Both the position numbers and the translations under genes were made by a program. A model generated the notes under the pieces. It did not search any database and had not been told where the DNA came from. It saw nothing but the letters and a program-made list of their open reading frames with translations. From Lentisphaerales bacterium (GTDB lineage Bacteria; Verrucomicrobiota; Lentisphaeria; Lentisphaerales; Lentisphaeraceae): 64,000 nt of DNA. The stretch lies in contig JAKVBD010000015.1 of the NCBI GenBank assembly GCA_022446985.1, forward strand, positions 1-64,000, given 5' to 3'. The number at the start of each line of letters is the position of its first letter. The stretch's first letter is position 1. This document shows, piece by piece, positions 16,601 through 25,492 of the stretch.

Positions 16601-18272
16601 TTATGCGTGACTGCCAAATTCCTCAATTTTGCGAATAAGCAAATTTTTATTAACCGGTTATACAATGTAATCATTGATCACCGAAGCGAGGTATTTTTCC
16701 GATCATTCTCTAAATTGTTTGCGGTCAATGCAAGAATTGGAATCTTGATGTTGAAGGTTCGAATTTCTCTTGTGGCTTCATATCCATTTTTAAGCGGCAT
16801 GAGTAAAAACTGTAAGGATGAGATGAAAGTTTTCATTCTTAAGTATATCAACAGCTTCCTGGCCATTGTTAGCAAACTTAAAGTCATATTTATCTTTAAG
16901 GATCTTTTTTAGTAGAAATTGGTTACTTTTATTATCTTCAGCAATAAGAATTTTTGTTTTGCTCATGTTTATGACATCGAACTCATTCACGGAAGTGATA
17001 ACCTTAGTATTGATTTTAGCTGTCAAAACAGCATGGAGGTGCTTGTGTGAAAATGGTGAAGAAAGGTGGTGATGGAACCGGGTTACCCAGTTTAACCGTT
17101 AATTGGACTAAGAATTCAGTTCATTTGCCTAACTCACTTTTGACAGAAATATTTCCACCCATTAGTTCAGTGAGTTCTTTGCAGAGTGAAAGTCCCAGTC
17201 AAGTTCCACCAAATTTTCTTGCAGTTGAGTCGTCTACCTGAACAAAGTTGTCAATAACTTTCTCACAGTTTTCTTCAGAAATACCTATACCTGTGTTTGC
17301 TACAGTGATGTATAGGTTTTGATTTTATTCTGAAAGTTTTATGTTTAGCAGAATTTCCCCTTTTTCTGTAAATTTTGCAGAGTTTCCCAGTAGGTTTGTA
17401 AGAATTTGTTTATACGAGTTACATCTGCGATTATTGATTTGTTGAGAACAGGGCAATTACAGACAAGGTTGAGATCTTTGGCAAATGCTCTTGAGGCTAT
17501 GACCTTGAATATATCGATGAGAATTGGTTCGAGTTGAAACTCAACTTCTTCAAAGATAAGTTTCTGGGCTGCTATTTTGGCTAAGTCTAATATGTCATTG
17601 ACAAGCTCTATTAAGCTGGATGAACTAACGTTGATTGCATTTAGCATTTCTTATTAAGATTTAGAAAAAGTTTCGGAGTCATCGATTAGCAGTTCAGTAA
17701 TCTCTAAAATAGAATTCATCGGCGTACGTATTTCATGACTCATGTTCACTAAAAACTCAGATTTATACATGATGGTGTTTTCAAGAATGCGATTTTTTTC
17801 TTCCAGTTCTTTTTGGATTCTGGCTAATTGATCATTTTATGAAGAGAGTTCATAGTATTATGTGATTTTGATTTCTTCTAGAAAGCGTTCGGTATGATCT
17901 TCAATTTGAATCAGGTAGTAACTGGGACTGTGACTTTTATTGACTGCTACGCCATGAGTAAGTTGTAGCATCATTTCTATTCCTTCTTTTCGGAAAAGAG
18001 AAGGGTTTTTAATAGGGATTAAATATTTGTGCAAGAGTGGAGAAAGTACTAAAGATTTTTTTTGAAGAATAGCTCTTCTAAGCTGTTTACATGACAAGCG
18101 GGTTTTAATTTCGGGAAAGAGGTCAGTGAGCTTTTTACCAATTATGTCATTTGCAGGAATGAAGATCCTGGATTCCAGCCATTGATTCCAGCCATTGATT
18201 CCAGCTTAAGATACTCAGGTTTTTGTCGAGAGAGAAGACTACTCGTTCAATATAATGAATAAGATCTTTCAT
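16601..18272 (-). pseudogene. Broken hybrid sensor histidine kinase (PAS-HisKA-HATPase-REC)
   Basis: Minus-strand pieces in several frames line up as one former gene. In order: an ATG at 18272 and a PAS-like part ending in YLIQIEDHTERFLEEIKI; a linker and phosphoacceptor region with [18 protein letters not shown] (about 17720-17760); HATPase remnants (SSLIELVNDILDLAKIAA and after); and a receiver domain starting KILIAEDNKSNQFLL (about 16950), ending in LLIRKIEEFGSHA before the TAA at 16601. Frameshifts and more than six stops break it. One lesion is a tandem 13-base repeat (18171-18205). It lies 3 bases downstream of the CheC-like gene, so both were probably one operon. Confidence 0.85.
18171..18205. 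repeat. 13-base tandem repeat causing a frameshift
   Basis: gattccagccatt occurs at 18171-18183 and again at 18184-18196, followed by gattccagc (18197-18205). Removing one unit joins the PAS-encoding start at 18272 to the frame read further down (SWNQWLESRIFIPAND). This points to slipped-strand duplication. Confidence 0.85.
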
Positions 18273-18275
18273 AAT

Positions 18276-18893
18276 TTAGTAATTTATAAACTTCTCGATG
18301 GATTTAATAAAGAACGGAATGAAGCCTTCTTTAAGTGTTAGAAAGAGGTCGGTTGATATAGCTTTGCCTTTGGCTTTTAAGGTTGTTGTGATAATCATAC
18401 CAAAATGTTGGCTTTGATCGCGGTCTAACATGTCATCCAATAGCTCACTGGTAATACGATTAATCATATGAGGGATGGAAAAGTGACATTCAACTTCCAT
18501 TAAATTTGAAATATTACCTATACATCCATTTATGATGATGTTGCCAATTTCAAGCAGGAAGTCATTTTGCATGTCGGAGGTTAATTCAATTTCATGGCCA
18601 AACTGATTTGCGCTTATAAGGCTGGCCCAGCCAGTCGCCGATTCTTCACTGAAGATGAGGACGGCATTGCCACTGAATTTGGACATAAATTCAAGTAAAA
18701 CACAGCTGTGCCATTTTTGGCAGTGTCCATCCAGATGTTCTCGTACAGAGTTTAGCTTAACTGTTTGTATAGATGGAATTTCTAATTCTATAGCTTCGCC
18801 AACTAGTTCGGATAGAACTGAGGCGGCTTGGCTAACGCCAATATTGATACATTCACAGAGAACATCAGTTTGAAAATCTGTGAGTTCAGTCAT
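18276..18893 (-). CDS. CheC-like phosphatase domain protein
   Basis: The 205-residue protein has two copies of the CheC/CheX/FliY active-site pattern, Glu-x2-Asn: Glu14-Asn17 in ECINIGVSQAA and Glu115-Asn118 in EIGNIIINGC. Such proteins dephosphorylate CheY-type receivers; the two-site layout and length resemble CheC. No CheD or CheY gene is near. It directly precedes a hybrid kinase gene with a receiver domain, so it may have controlled that receiver. The partner is broken while this gene is intact, so it either has another target or has been orphaned recently. Confidence 0.82.
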   Translation of the reverse strand: MTELTDFQTDVLCECINIGVSQAASVLSELVGEAIELEIPSIQTVKLNSVREHLDGHCQKWHSCVLLEFMSKFSGNAVLIFSEESATGWASLISANQFGHEIELTSDMQNDFLLEIGNIIINGCIGNISNLMEVECHFSIPHMINRITSELLDDMLDRDQSQHFGMIITTTLKAKGKAISTDLFLTLKEGFIPFFIKSIEKFINY

Positions 18894-19031
18894 TTTTCCT
18901 ATTCCAGACCTATATTGCTGTCGTAATTATCGACCCGCGAGATTAAAAAGTTGTTGTTTTTATTCAGGTTCAGGAAGTCTGCGCACTAATTGTGCCGTTG
19001 GGATGAATTTGAAGAAAGGAGAGGGAGAAGA

Positions 19032-19051
19032 GGGCTGTACGGTGGCAGCCC
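19032..19051 (-). terminator. Hairpin after the 19060 gene
   Basis: gggctg (19032-19037) pairs with cagccc (19046-19051), 8 bases beyond the stop on the minus strand. A pyrimidine-rich, T-containing stretch follows (minus strand of 19012-19031). Confidence 0.5.
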
Positions 19052-19059
19052 GAAAAAAA

Positions 19060-20103
19060 TTACTTAGACCAAGTGTCTTCGGCATCTTTTAGATTTGAGC
19101 CGCCAATGATTTTATCTTTGTAGACGACACATAGGTAAGAGTTAGAAGCGACGGAAACAGCATTGCTCATGCAGCGTAGAGCCCAAAAGCGACGAACACC
19201 ATCGATAACCTGGAATCTGAATTCTTGCGAAGTCTTCACAAAGCTTTGAGGTACATACATATAAAATACCGAAGCTTTGCCTTGTTGCTTTGCATGACAT
19301 TTTTCAATATCAGCGAATTCTATGCCATCTCTTTTCTTTGAAATTCGACTTTGGTTGGCAAGGTAGTTTTTGACTTCGAGAGCGGCATGTGCTAAGCGTT
19401 TAGAGGAATCTGTGACAGTAGTGTCAAATTTACTGAAGCTGGAAGATGCCATGGGCTTCGCTGTACCGGTAGTTGTAGTAACACTCTCTTCGACAACTTC
19501 GACAATTTTATTTTGCTCCCTAAGGAACTCTTCGAGCTTTTTATTCGCGTATGAGTTTGCTGCTTTTTCCGGGAAGAAATACGTCCTGGCTTTTGGTGTC
19601 AGCTGTGAGTAGTGAATGTTTGTTTTAGCATTGTAAGGTTTAACTTTAATGAGGTAAACTTTGTACTTATCCATTTTCTCAAGCTCACCATCGCGAGTTG
19701 CATTAGTCAGAGTAGGAATTTTATACCTTTTGCCTATTTCAGGTTTATTGGCTTTTGCGAGGTATTCGTCGATGAACTTTTTGTGCATCTTTTCGATTTC
19801 ACTGGATGGGCCAGTTTTTTCTTCTGGCTTAGGCTCAACCTCAGGTTTAACTTCCTTAGTCTCTTTTTTGACTACTTTTTTACTTTCCTCTACAGGCTCT
19901 TTTTTTGTTTCTTTTTCAGCTTCAGCGTTTTGGGCAGTTTCCTGCAAGCCAGCATCTGATGCTGGGACTTCACGTCCACTGTTGATTGCTTTAGTTAGCC
20001 AACCTTTAGAAGGACCAACAAAGTTAGAGCCGACTACACCAGCTATGATAAGGATAAGTATAATAGGAAACGGACTACCGCTTTTTTTCTTTCTTTTGCT
20101 CAT
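19060..20103 (-). CDS. Membrane-anchored protein with charged linker, unknown function
   Basis: I prefer the ATG at 20101-20103 (MSKRKKK) over the one 9 bases upstream; both are possible. The product has about 347 residues: a basic start, one membrane helix (about 11-28, PIILILIIAGVVGSNF), a long Lys/Glu/Pro/Val linker (about 55-110), and a C-terminal region of mixed helix and strand without a motif I recognise. The topology suggests an inner-membrane anchor with a periplasmic part. A terminator separates it from the phosphoesterase gene upstream. Confidence 0.65.
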   Translation of the reverse strand: MSKRKKKSGSPFPIILILIIAGVVGSNFVGPSKGWLTKAINSGREVPASDAGLQETAQNAEAEKETKKEPVEESKKVVKKETKEVKPEVEPKPEEKTGPSSEIEKMHKKFIDEYLAKANKPEIGKRYKIPTLTNATRDGELEKMDKYKVYLIKVKPYNAKTNIHYSQLTPKARTYFFPEKAANSYANKKLEEFLREQNKIVEVVEESVTTTTGTAKPMASSSFSKFDTTVTDSSKRLAHAALEVKNYLANQSRISKKRDGIEFADIEKCHAKQQGKASVFYMYVPQSFVKTSQEFRFQVIDGVRRFWALRCMSNAVSVASNSYLCVVYKDKIIGGSNLKDAEDTWSK

Positions 20104-20133
20104 TTTCCGCACACAATTTAATTGTTTTTGGGA

Positions 20134-20162
20134 TAAAAAAAGTCCACACTCTTAAAGAGTGT
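20134..20162 (-). terminator. Rho-independent terminator after the phosphoesterase gene
   Basis: acactctt (20146-20153) pairs with aagagtgt (20155-20162). On the minus strand it is followed by gga and a run of T (the A-run at 20134-20141), typical of an intrinsic terminator. Confidence 0.8.
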
Positions 20163-20191
20163 AGATTTGAAATTGGTATTTTCTAGTGGAA

Positions 20192-20935
20192 TTAACGTCC
20201 AACTTGTAGACGAAGCGCAAGTTTTTCAGGTAAACCTGCATTTAGAATCTTTTGTTGAGCAGTTTGTATATCATACTCAATTCTATGAAGTCTAACGACG
20301 CGTTCTTCTGTGTCGAAAGTAGCGAATGAAGCTCGACAATCACCATCACGTGGTTGCCCAACACTACCTACATTTATCAGGTATTTATGATTTGGATTGA
20401 GGTGGATTTCCTCAAAACGGCCAGCTTGGATGATTCCTTTCATACCACCAATCTGTTCGTAGGCAAATGGTACGTGTGAGTGGCCAATAAAGCAGTATGG
20501 AAGTCTCTGGTAGGAGAAACTGTTTTCAGCATAATATTTGTCGAATATGTAGCCCCAAGCTTCAGGACTGTCCAAAGTTGAGTGTACAATGGTAGTTTTG
20601 AGCTGCCATAAATTTTTAGTGAGGCCAAGGCTGGCTAACCAACGTCTGTCGTCGTCGCTGAGCTGATCTCTAGTCCACTTGACTGCGTGAGCCGCTTGCA
20701 TATTAAAGCCAACCAGTTCTTCTTCTTGAGAAACATATTCGTCATGGTTGCCTTTGATGACGGCTACTGGCTTAAGGTCTCTTAGACGGTCAATTACCTC
20801 TTTGGGATTGGCATTATAGCCAACAACGTCGCCAAGACATATGTATTTTTGGACACCGATGCTTTCAGCGTACTCAAGTACTGCGTCAAAGGCTTCCAAA
20901 TTCGAATGAAGATCTGATATTATGCCGTATAGCAT
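20192..20935 (-). CDS. Metallophosphoesterase (YfcE/MPP-like)
   Basis: The 247-residue cytoplasmic protein has the calcineurin-like dimetal motifs in order: SDLHSN (Asp8, His10), LGDVVGYNANP (from about 34), KGNHDEY (from 61), and GHSHVPF near 150. The GYNANP text is typical of the MPP/YfcE-like subgroup often annotated as a diadenosine-tetraphosphatase or phosphodiesterase. The true substrate cannot be told. Single gene with its own terminator. Confidence 0.88.
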   Translation of the reverse strand: MLYGIISDLHSNLEAFDAVLEYAESIGVQKYICLGDVVGYNANPKEVIDRLRDLKPVAVIKGNHDEYVSQEEELVGFNMQAAHAVKWTRDQLSDDDRRWLASLGLTKNLWQLKTTIVHSTLDSPEAWGYIFDKYYAENSFSYQRLPYCFIGHSHVPFAYEQIGGMKGIIQAGRFEEIHLNPNHKYLINVGSVGQPRDGDCRASFATFDTEERVVRLHRIEYDIQTAQQKILNAGLPEKLALRLQVGR

Positions 20936-21032
20936 TTAGACAATCCCTTTTGGATTTTTAAACTGTTTCTCATTTATTATAACATAAAACTTAAAAGAGA
21001 TTATTCAACTAAGCTTTTGATTCGTAGTCAAA

Positions 21033-21518
21033 TCAATCACTGGAATTAAGGGAATAGTCGCTTAATTTCCCGTCCGTGTACTTAAATTTACCTAAAAAAG
21101 TACTGCCTGACAATACTAGAGGTAGAAAATATTTGTCACCTTCCCATAAATTTAGTTCTAATATTTTGTTTTTCGCTATCCAATGCAGCTCCCCTTCAGG
21201 AGGGTTTTTGAGTATTTCTCCTTGAAAATCATCGGAGCTGAAGACGAAGACAGACCAGTCATTTCCCTGCTTGTCGAATCCAGGAAAGAAGAGGTGACCA
21301 CAAAAATTAATGGAGTCTACAGTTAGCCCACTTTCCTCGTAAACTTCTCTTTTAGCGCATTCCTCTGGAGATTCACCAGGCTCCATTTTGCCGCCAAGGC
21401 CATTCCACTTATTTTTGTGTATATCGCCCTTTTTCTTAATTCTGTGCAACATGAGGTAATTGTCATTTTGAGAAAGGTAGACAAGAGTGGCTTCTATTGT
21501 TTTCAAAGTTACTTCCAA
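21033..21518 (-). CDS. Nudix hydrolase, MutT-like
   Basis: The 161-residue protein contains a full Nudix box: GKMEPGE, then SPEECAK and REVYEESGL, matching Gx5Ex7REUxEExGU. The context LMLHRIKKKGDIHKNKWNGLGG upstream resembles 8-oxo-dGTP diphosphatase (MutT/MTH1-like) enzymes that clear oxidised nucleotides. It is a single gene, divergent from the interrupted bcp gene about 100 bases away. Confidence 0.85.
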   Translation of the reverse strand: MEVTLKTIEATLVYLSQNDNYLMLHRIKKKGDIHKNKWNGLGGKMEPGESPEECAKREVYEESGLTVDSINFCGHLFFPGFDKQGNDWSVFVFSSDDFQGEILKNPPEGELHWIAKNKILELNLWEGDKYFLPLVLSGSTFLGKFKYTDGKLSDYSLNSSD

Positions 21519-21618
21519 TCAGCTATTGATTTGTTTGTTGAGGCAAGAACGTTATAGTGACTACGTTCAGTAGATAATTTTATTCGTTAATATTTGAATG
21601 CAACCTAAAGGATACCAA

Positions 21619-22086
21619 ATGGCGATAATAGAAGGCGAAAAAGCCCCAGATTTTAAGCGTTTAGATCAAAATGACAAAGAGCATTCTCTGGCTGATTATG
21701 CAGGAAAATATCTGGTCATCTATTTTTAACCAAAAGATAATACACCGGGGTGTACAAAAGAGTCTTGCACCTTCCGCGATAATATTGCTGCTTTTACAGA
21801 TAAGAGTTGTGCTGTATTAGGCGTTAGTAAAGATAGTGCTAAAGCCCACACAAACTTTATTTCCAAGTATGAATTGCCTTTCGATTTGTTGGTTGATAAA
21901 GAAGCAGAGATGATTGAAGCGTATGACGCATGGGGTGAAAAGAAGAATTACGGCAAAACTTATATGGGTATTATACGTTCTACTGTGTTGATTGGGCCTG
22001 ATGGCAATGTAGTTAAACACTGGGCAACGGTTAAGAAAGCTGAAACACATCCTTTGGAAGTTTTAGAAGCTTTACAAGCTCTATAA
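21619..22086 (+). pseudogene. bcp: Bcp/PrxQ peroxiredoxin interrupted by an in-frame TAA
   Basis: From the ATG at 21619 a 156-codon frame reads as a complete Bcp-type peroxiredoxin (GEKAPDF, DYAGKYLVIYF, PKDNTPGCTKESC, and so on to LEALQAL) except for one TAA at 21727-21729. The family has Tyr there (YFYPKDNTPGC), so a TAT/TAC-to-TAA change is likely. The peroxidatic Cys46 and resolving Cys51 lie after the stop, so the truncated product would be inactive. Bcp reduces hydrogen and organic peroxides. The rest of the frame is undamaged, so the lesion is very recent or a sequencing error. Confidence 0.9.
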
Positions 22087-22096
22087 AGTCTTTCGA

Positions 22097-22118
22097 ATAA
22101 GGGGCGATGGCCCCTTAT
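22097..22118. terminator. Bidirectional hairpin between bcp and lptB
   Basis: ataagggg (22097-22104) pairs perfectly with ccccttat (22111-22118), extended by one more C-G pair. It lies between the convergent bcp and lptB genes and contains the lptB stop codon. There is no long U-tract on either side. Confidence 0.6.
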
Positions 22119-22846
22119 GCATCTTCAAAAGTATTCCAAAGATACTTCTCTTTTGCAACCTTATCGTTCTTCAAGAACTCAGGTGTCCCTTGTCGCAATA
22201 CTTCACCTTCAACCATTATGTATGCATAGTCAGTAATAGCCAGCGTCTGTCTGACATTATGGTCTGTTATTAGAATTCCGAGGCCTTTGTCCTTTAGTTG
22301 ATAGATGATCTGCTGCACATCGTGAACTGCTATAGGATCTACTCCACTGAATGGCTCATCCAGCATGACGAATTTTGGGTTAGTGACTAATGCCCGAGCA
22401 ATTTCAAGTCTTCTTCTTTCTCCACCACTCAAAGTAATTGCTTTTTGACCAGAGACCTTATGAAGTCCAAGTTCATCGAGAAGGTCATTCAGCCTTTGTT
22501 GTTTTTGAGTAGAGTTCAGATTGAGCGTTTCTAGAATAGCCATGATGTTATCTTTTACAGTAAGTCTTCTGAAAATAGAAGGCTCTTGTGAAAGGTAGCC
22601 CATGCCTAAACGGGCTCTTTGATACATGGGGATTTTAGAAATATCTTGATCTTCAAAATGGACGGATCCACTGTTGGGGGGAACAAGTCCTGCAATCATG
22701 TAGAAGCTAGTCGTTTTACCAGCTCCATTTGGGCCGAGAAGACCGACGATTTGACCAGGTTTAATTTTAATGGAAACGCCTTTTACGACAGTGCGGCCTT
22801 TGTAAGATTTTACTAAGTTTTCAGCAGAACAGAGATCTTGTGGCAT
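22115..22846 (-). CDS. lptB: LPS export ABC transporter ATPase LptB
   Basis: The 243-residue ATPase has Walker A GPNGAGKTT (38-46), Q-loop YLSQEPSIF, signature LSGGERRRLEIARAL, Walker B VMLDEPFSGVDP and switch ITDHNVRQTL. This text is close to LptB, which powers extraction of lipopolysaccharide from the inner membrane with LptF/LptG (not in the window). It is the last gene of kdsB-kdsA-lptC-lptA-lptB, 3 bases behind lptA. Confidence 0.95.
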   Translation of the reverse strand: MPQDLCSAENLVKSYKGRTVVKGVSIKIKPGQIVGLLGPNGAGKTTSFYMIAGLVPPNSGSVHFEDQDISKIPMYQRARLGMGYLSQEPSIFRRLTVKDNIMAILETLNLNSTQKQQRLNDLLDELGLHKVSGQKAITLSGGERRRLEIARALVTNPKFVMLDEPFSGVDPIAVHDVQQIIYQLKDKGLGILITDHNVRQTLAITDYAYIMVEGEVLRQGTPEFLKNDKVAKEKYLWNTFEDA

Positions 22847-22849
22847 AAA

Positions 22850-23356
22850 TTATTTCTTTTCTTTTTCTTCTGTTTTTTTCGGAGGGGCGCCAAACTCAAC
22901 TGTGCCGCCATAGGTAACTATCTCATTATTACTTCTGAAGAAATCAATTTTTTTTCCTGTAAATGTCTGCTTTTCACCTTTGGTATTAACGGAAACAACT
23001 TTTGGTGATCCTGTTAATGTTACTTTCTCTTCTGGGACATAGTATTCGGCGCGGTCCGAGTGTGAAGTTGAGTTTTGTTTGCGAATGACAACATTTTTTT
23101 CGCAGATAATCTTTACTGGATTTCTGGTTTTGTCTAAATTTACGGTCATGAAATCACAATTAAGTTTCATTTCTCCATCGTCAACATTTACGTTACCGGT
23201 AAAAAAGACGATAAAACCATTTTCGTGATACTTCATTTTATCGGAAGTGATTCTAATTGGTATTTTCTTTTCTTCTTTTTTATCAGCTTCATCAGCAATT
23301 AGAGGTGTAGCAGTTCCGAATATAAATATTAAAAATGTTAAAAAAATTTGTGTCAT
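22850..23356 (-). CDS. lptA: LptA-like periplasmic LPS bridge protein
   Basis: The 168-residue protein has a signal peptide (1-21) and an OstA/LptA-type beta-jellyroll pattern (RITSDKMKYHENGFIVFFTGNV, VNVDDGEMKLNCD, HSDRAEYYVPEEKVTLTGSP). LptA forms the periplasmic bridge that carries LPS to LptD. The C-terminus ends in a Lys/Glu-rich tail. Its start overlaps the lptC stop by 4 bases, so the two are translationally coupled. Confidence 0.88.
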   Translation of the reverse strand: MTQIFLTFLIFIFGTATPLIADEADKKEEKKIPIRITSDKMKYHENGFIVFFTGNVNVDDGEMKLNCDFMTVNLDKTRNPVKIICEKNVVIRKQNSTSHSDRAEYYVPEEKVTLTGSPKVVSVNTKGEKQTFTGKKIDFFRSNNEIVTYGGTVEFGAPPKKTEEKEKK

Positions 23357-23772
23357 TTTGTATCCTTAGAACTTTTTGTGTCCTTTTGGGCAGGCTGCTT
23401 CCAAACTACTTTAACTTTACTTCTGATGAAGATCTTTTTTGATTGATTATCAATGTCAAATCCAACACCGGTAATTTTTACACCGTCTCCTACAACCTTG
23501 ACTGGCTCTTTGCTGGAACACATCTTAGTCTCGAAATTATAAGTGCATTTTGGCGTTGTTAGGTCCATTTTGGAGTCCTTGTTGAAGATTTCGAAGTGGA
23601 CTCCATTTATATTCGCTTCTTTTCCAAATCTTGATCCATTATTACCCCTAAGGATACTGCTAAGTTTTCCTTCTTTGTTATACTCAACGACTTTAAAGCC
23701 TTTAGCGGAGAATGAACTATCCTGAGCTGAAATTGTAAAAATAAAAAGAAGAAAAATTAGGATCTTATTCAT
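23353..23772 (-). CDS. lptC: LptC-like membrane-anchored LPS export protein
   Basis: The 139-residue protein has an N-terminal hydrophobic segment (1-16) and a single beta-jellyroll-like region with LptC/OstA features (FKVVEYNKEGKLSSILRG, CTYNFETKMCSS, VKITGVGFDI). LptC joins the LptBFG complex to LptA. Its length is shorter than E. coli LptC (191), but position between kdsA and lptA supports the call. It overlaps kdsA by 8 bases. Confidence 0.78.
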   Translation of the reverse strand: MNKILIFLLFIFTISAQDSSFSAKGFKVVEYNKEGKLSSILRGNNGSRFGKEANINGVHFEIFNKDSKMDLTTPKCTYNFETKMCSSKEPVKVVGDGVKITGVGFDIDNQSKKIFIRSKVKVVWKQPAQKDTKSSKDTK

Positions 23773-24598
23773 GGCCTAGAGCTCTACGGATTTTCAAAAC
23801 CTTTTCAAGGTTTTCTTTAACTTGACTCAGGTTAAGAGAGTTAGCACCATCTGACAATGCTTTGGAAGGTTCTGGGTGAACTTCCATGAAAAGGCCATTT
23901 ATACCGGCTGCTGCTGCTGCTCTTGATAGTGGCGGAATAAACTCAGGCTGTCCACCTGATTTTGTTCCTTGACCGCCAGGTAGCTGGACAGAGTGAGTGG
24001 CATCGAAAACAACTGGACAACCAAGCTCTTGCATGATTTGTAGAGAGCGCATGTCAACGACTAAATTATGATAGCCGAAAGTTGTACCTCTTTCACAGAG
24101 TGAGACTTTTTCATTTCCAGTAGAGTAAATTTTACCAATGACACTTTTCATGTCGCCAGGAGCAAGGAACTGGCCTTTTTTGACATTGATAGCTTTACCG
24201 GATTCACCAGCGGCAACGAGAAGATCTGTTTGACGGCATAGGAAAGCTGGTATTTGTAGGTAATCGATAACCTGAGCAGCTTTTTCAACTTGTCCTGCAT
24301 CGTGGATGTCGCTGACAACAGGTACATTAAACTTTTCTTTGATGGCGTTCAGTTTTTCAAGCCCTTTCTCTAAGCCTGGCCCGCGGTGAGAAGTGACGCT
24401 GGTTCTATTTGCTTTGTCGAATGAAGCTTTGAATATGTATTGCGCGCCAAGTTCTGCACAAATTTCCTGCATTGTCTCAGCAATCTGAAAGCATATATCT
24501 TCAGCTTCCAGTACACAAGGGCCAGCAAGGACGGTTAGTGGTTGTCCTGGTCCAATTGTGACGCCTTTACCTATTTCAAAAGTTTTAATATCTGACAT
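23765..24598 (-). CDS. kdsA: 2-dehydro-3-deoxyphosphooctonate aldolase KdsA
   Basis: The 277-residue TIM-barrel enzyme condenses phosphoenolpyruvate with arabinose 5-phosphate to Kdo-8-phosphate. Family motifs are LAGPCVLE, FKASFDKANRTS, GLEKL, PVVSDIH, IPAFLCRQTDLL, ERGTTFGYHNLVVDMRS, FDATHSVQLPGG and MEVHPEP. Length is standard. The gene follows kdsB with one base between the presumed original kdsB stop (24600-24602) and this ATG. Confidence 0.96.
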   Translation of the reverse strand: MSDIKTFEIGKGVTIGPGQPLTVLAGPCVLEAEDICFQIAETMQEICAELGAQYIFKASFDKANRTSVTSHRGPGLEKGLEKLNAIKEKFNVPVVSDIHDAGQVEKAAQVIDYLQIPAFLCRQTDLLVAAGESGKAINVKKGQFLAPGDMKSVIGKIYSTGNEKVSLCERGTTFGYHNLVVDMRSLQIMQELGCPVVFDATHSVQLPGGQGTKSGGQPEFIPPLSRAAAAAGINGLFMEVHPEPSKALSDGANSLNLSQVKENLEKVLKIRRALGHE

Positions 24599-24632
24599 TT
24601 TATTTAACCTGTTTTAAGAATTCTTCTACTTT

Positions 24633-25334
24633 TCAGATGTCTTCAGGAGTATCGACTCCAATTGCTTTTTCCTGAGCTATTATTAACTGAATAGAAGCAC
24701 CATTTTCTAAAGCTCGCAACTGTTCGAGGGATTCTATTTTTTCTAATTTGCTTTGTGGCCACTTAATATACTGCTCTAAAAAATCTCTTCTGTAGGCATA
24801 AATTCCCCAGTGGAAAAGGCATTCGGCCTTTTCTGGTTTATTTCTAAAATATGGTAGTGGTGAGCGAGAAAAGTAAAGAGCTTGATTTTTGATGTTTTTA
24901 ACGACTTTTACCGTGTTTGGGTCAGAGTATTCTTCTGAGTCGATATCTCCAGGTACTACAACTGTTCCCATTTTTAGACTCTTGTCAGAGAGCATCGCAT
25001 CTATGAGCTCGTCGATGATTTTAGAAGGTAGCATAGGCTCATCACCTTGTAGGTTGATGATGAGGTCTGCATCTATGTTTTGAATGGCTTCAGCAATACG
25101 GTCAGTGCCAGATTGATGATTCTCGGAGGTCATGACAGCTTGGTAGCCGAAACTTTCAACAGCTTCTTTGATGCGGAGGTCATCTGTTGCGACAACGACA
25201 AGATCAGCTTTGGATGCCGCAGCTTTTTCACAGGTCCATTGAATCATGGCTTTTCCGGCAATTTTAGCAAGGGGCTTGCCAGGGAATCTTGTACTAGCGT
25301 ATCTAGCAGGAATAACTGCTGCAGTTTTTAACAT
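24633..25334 (-). CDS. kdsB: CMP-Kdo synthetase KdsB, C-terminus cut short
   Basis: KdsB activates Kdo as CMP-Kdo for the LPS inner core. The 233 residues include PARYASTRFPGKPLA, VVATDD, SGTDRIAEA and NLQGDEPM near the usual positions. It stops at TGA (24633-24635) directly after GVDTPEDI, where family members continue with a short helix. Ten more in-frame codons (KVEEFLKQVK) run to a TAA at 24600-24602. That tail and the one-base gap to kdsA suggest the TGA is a new nonsense change, for example from CGA. The active site is intact, so the shortened enzyme may still work. Confidence 0.9.
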   Translation of the reverse strand: MLKTAAVIPARYASTRFPGKPLAKIAGKAMIQWTCEKAAASKADLVVVATDDLRIKEAVESFGYQAVMTSENHQSGTDRIAEAIQNIDADLIINLQGDEPMLPSKIIDELIDAMLSDKSLKMGTVVVPGDIDSEEYSDPNTVKVVKNIKNQALYFSRSPLPYFRNKPEKAECLFHWGIYAYRRDFLEQYIKWPQSKLEKIESLEQLRALENGASIQLIIAQEKAIGVDTPEDI

Positions 25335-25492
25335 TTAAATCTAACCTTTATCTACTATGAAACCTGTGCCCAATTTAGGGCATGTCAGGAAAAAATCACT
25401 TGCCTTTTAGGGCTTTCCGTGCAAATTATGGCCGTTGATCATAAAGGCAGGAAGGTCAGGCCTTTAGTTACTCTTTAATTAAGGAAAAATTG

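Noticed and set aside
16556-16912. 118-residue plus-strand open frame
   Set aside because: Antisense to the receiver part of the broken hybrid kinase, whose minus-strand pieces align well with a receiver domain.
19661-20155. 164-residue plus-strand open frame
   Set aside because: Mirror of the Lys/Glu linker coding region of the membrane-anchored protein; composition is an artefact.
21727-21729. TAA in bcp as recoded codon
   Set aside because: Other genes use TAA as a normal stop in this window, so a changed code is not supported.
24633-24635. TGA in kdsB as selenocysteine codon
   Set aside because: No SECIS-like hairpin is evident directly after it, and KdsB needs no selenocysteine there.
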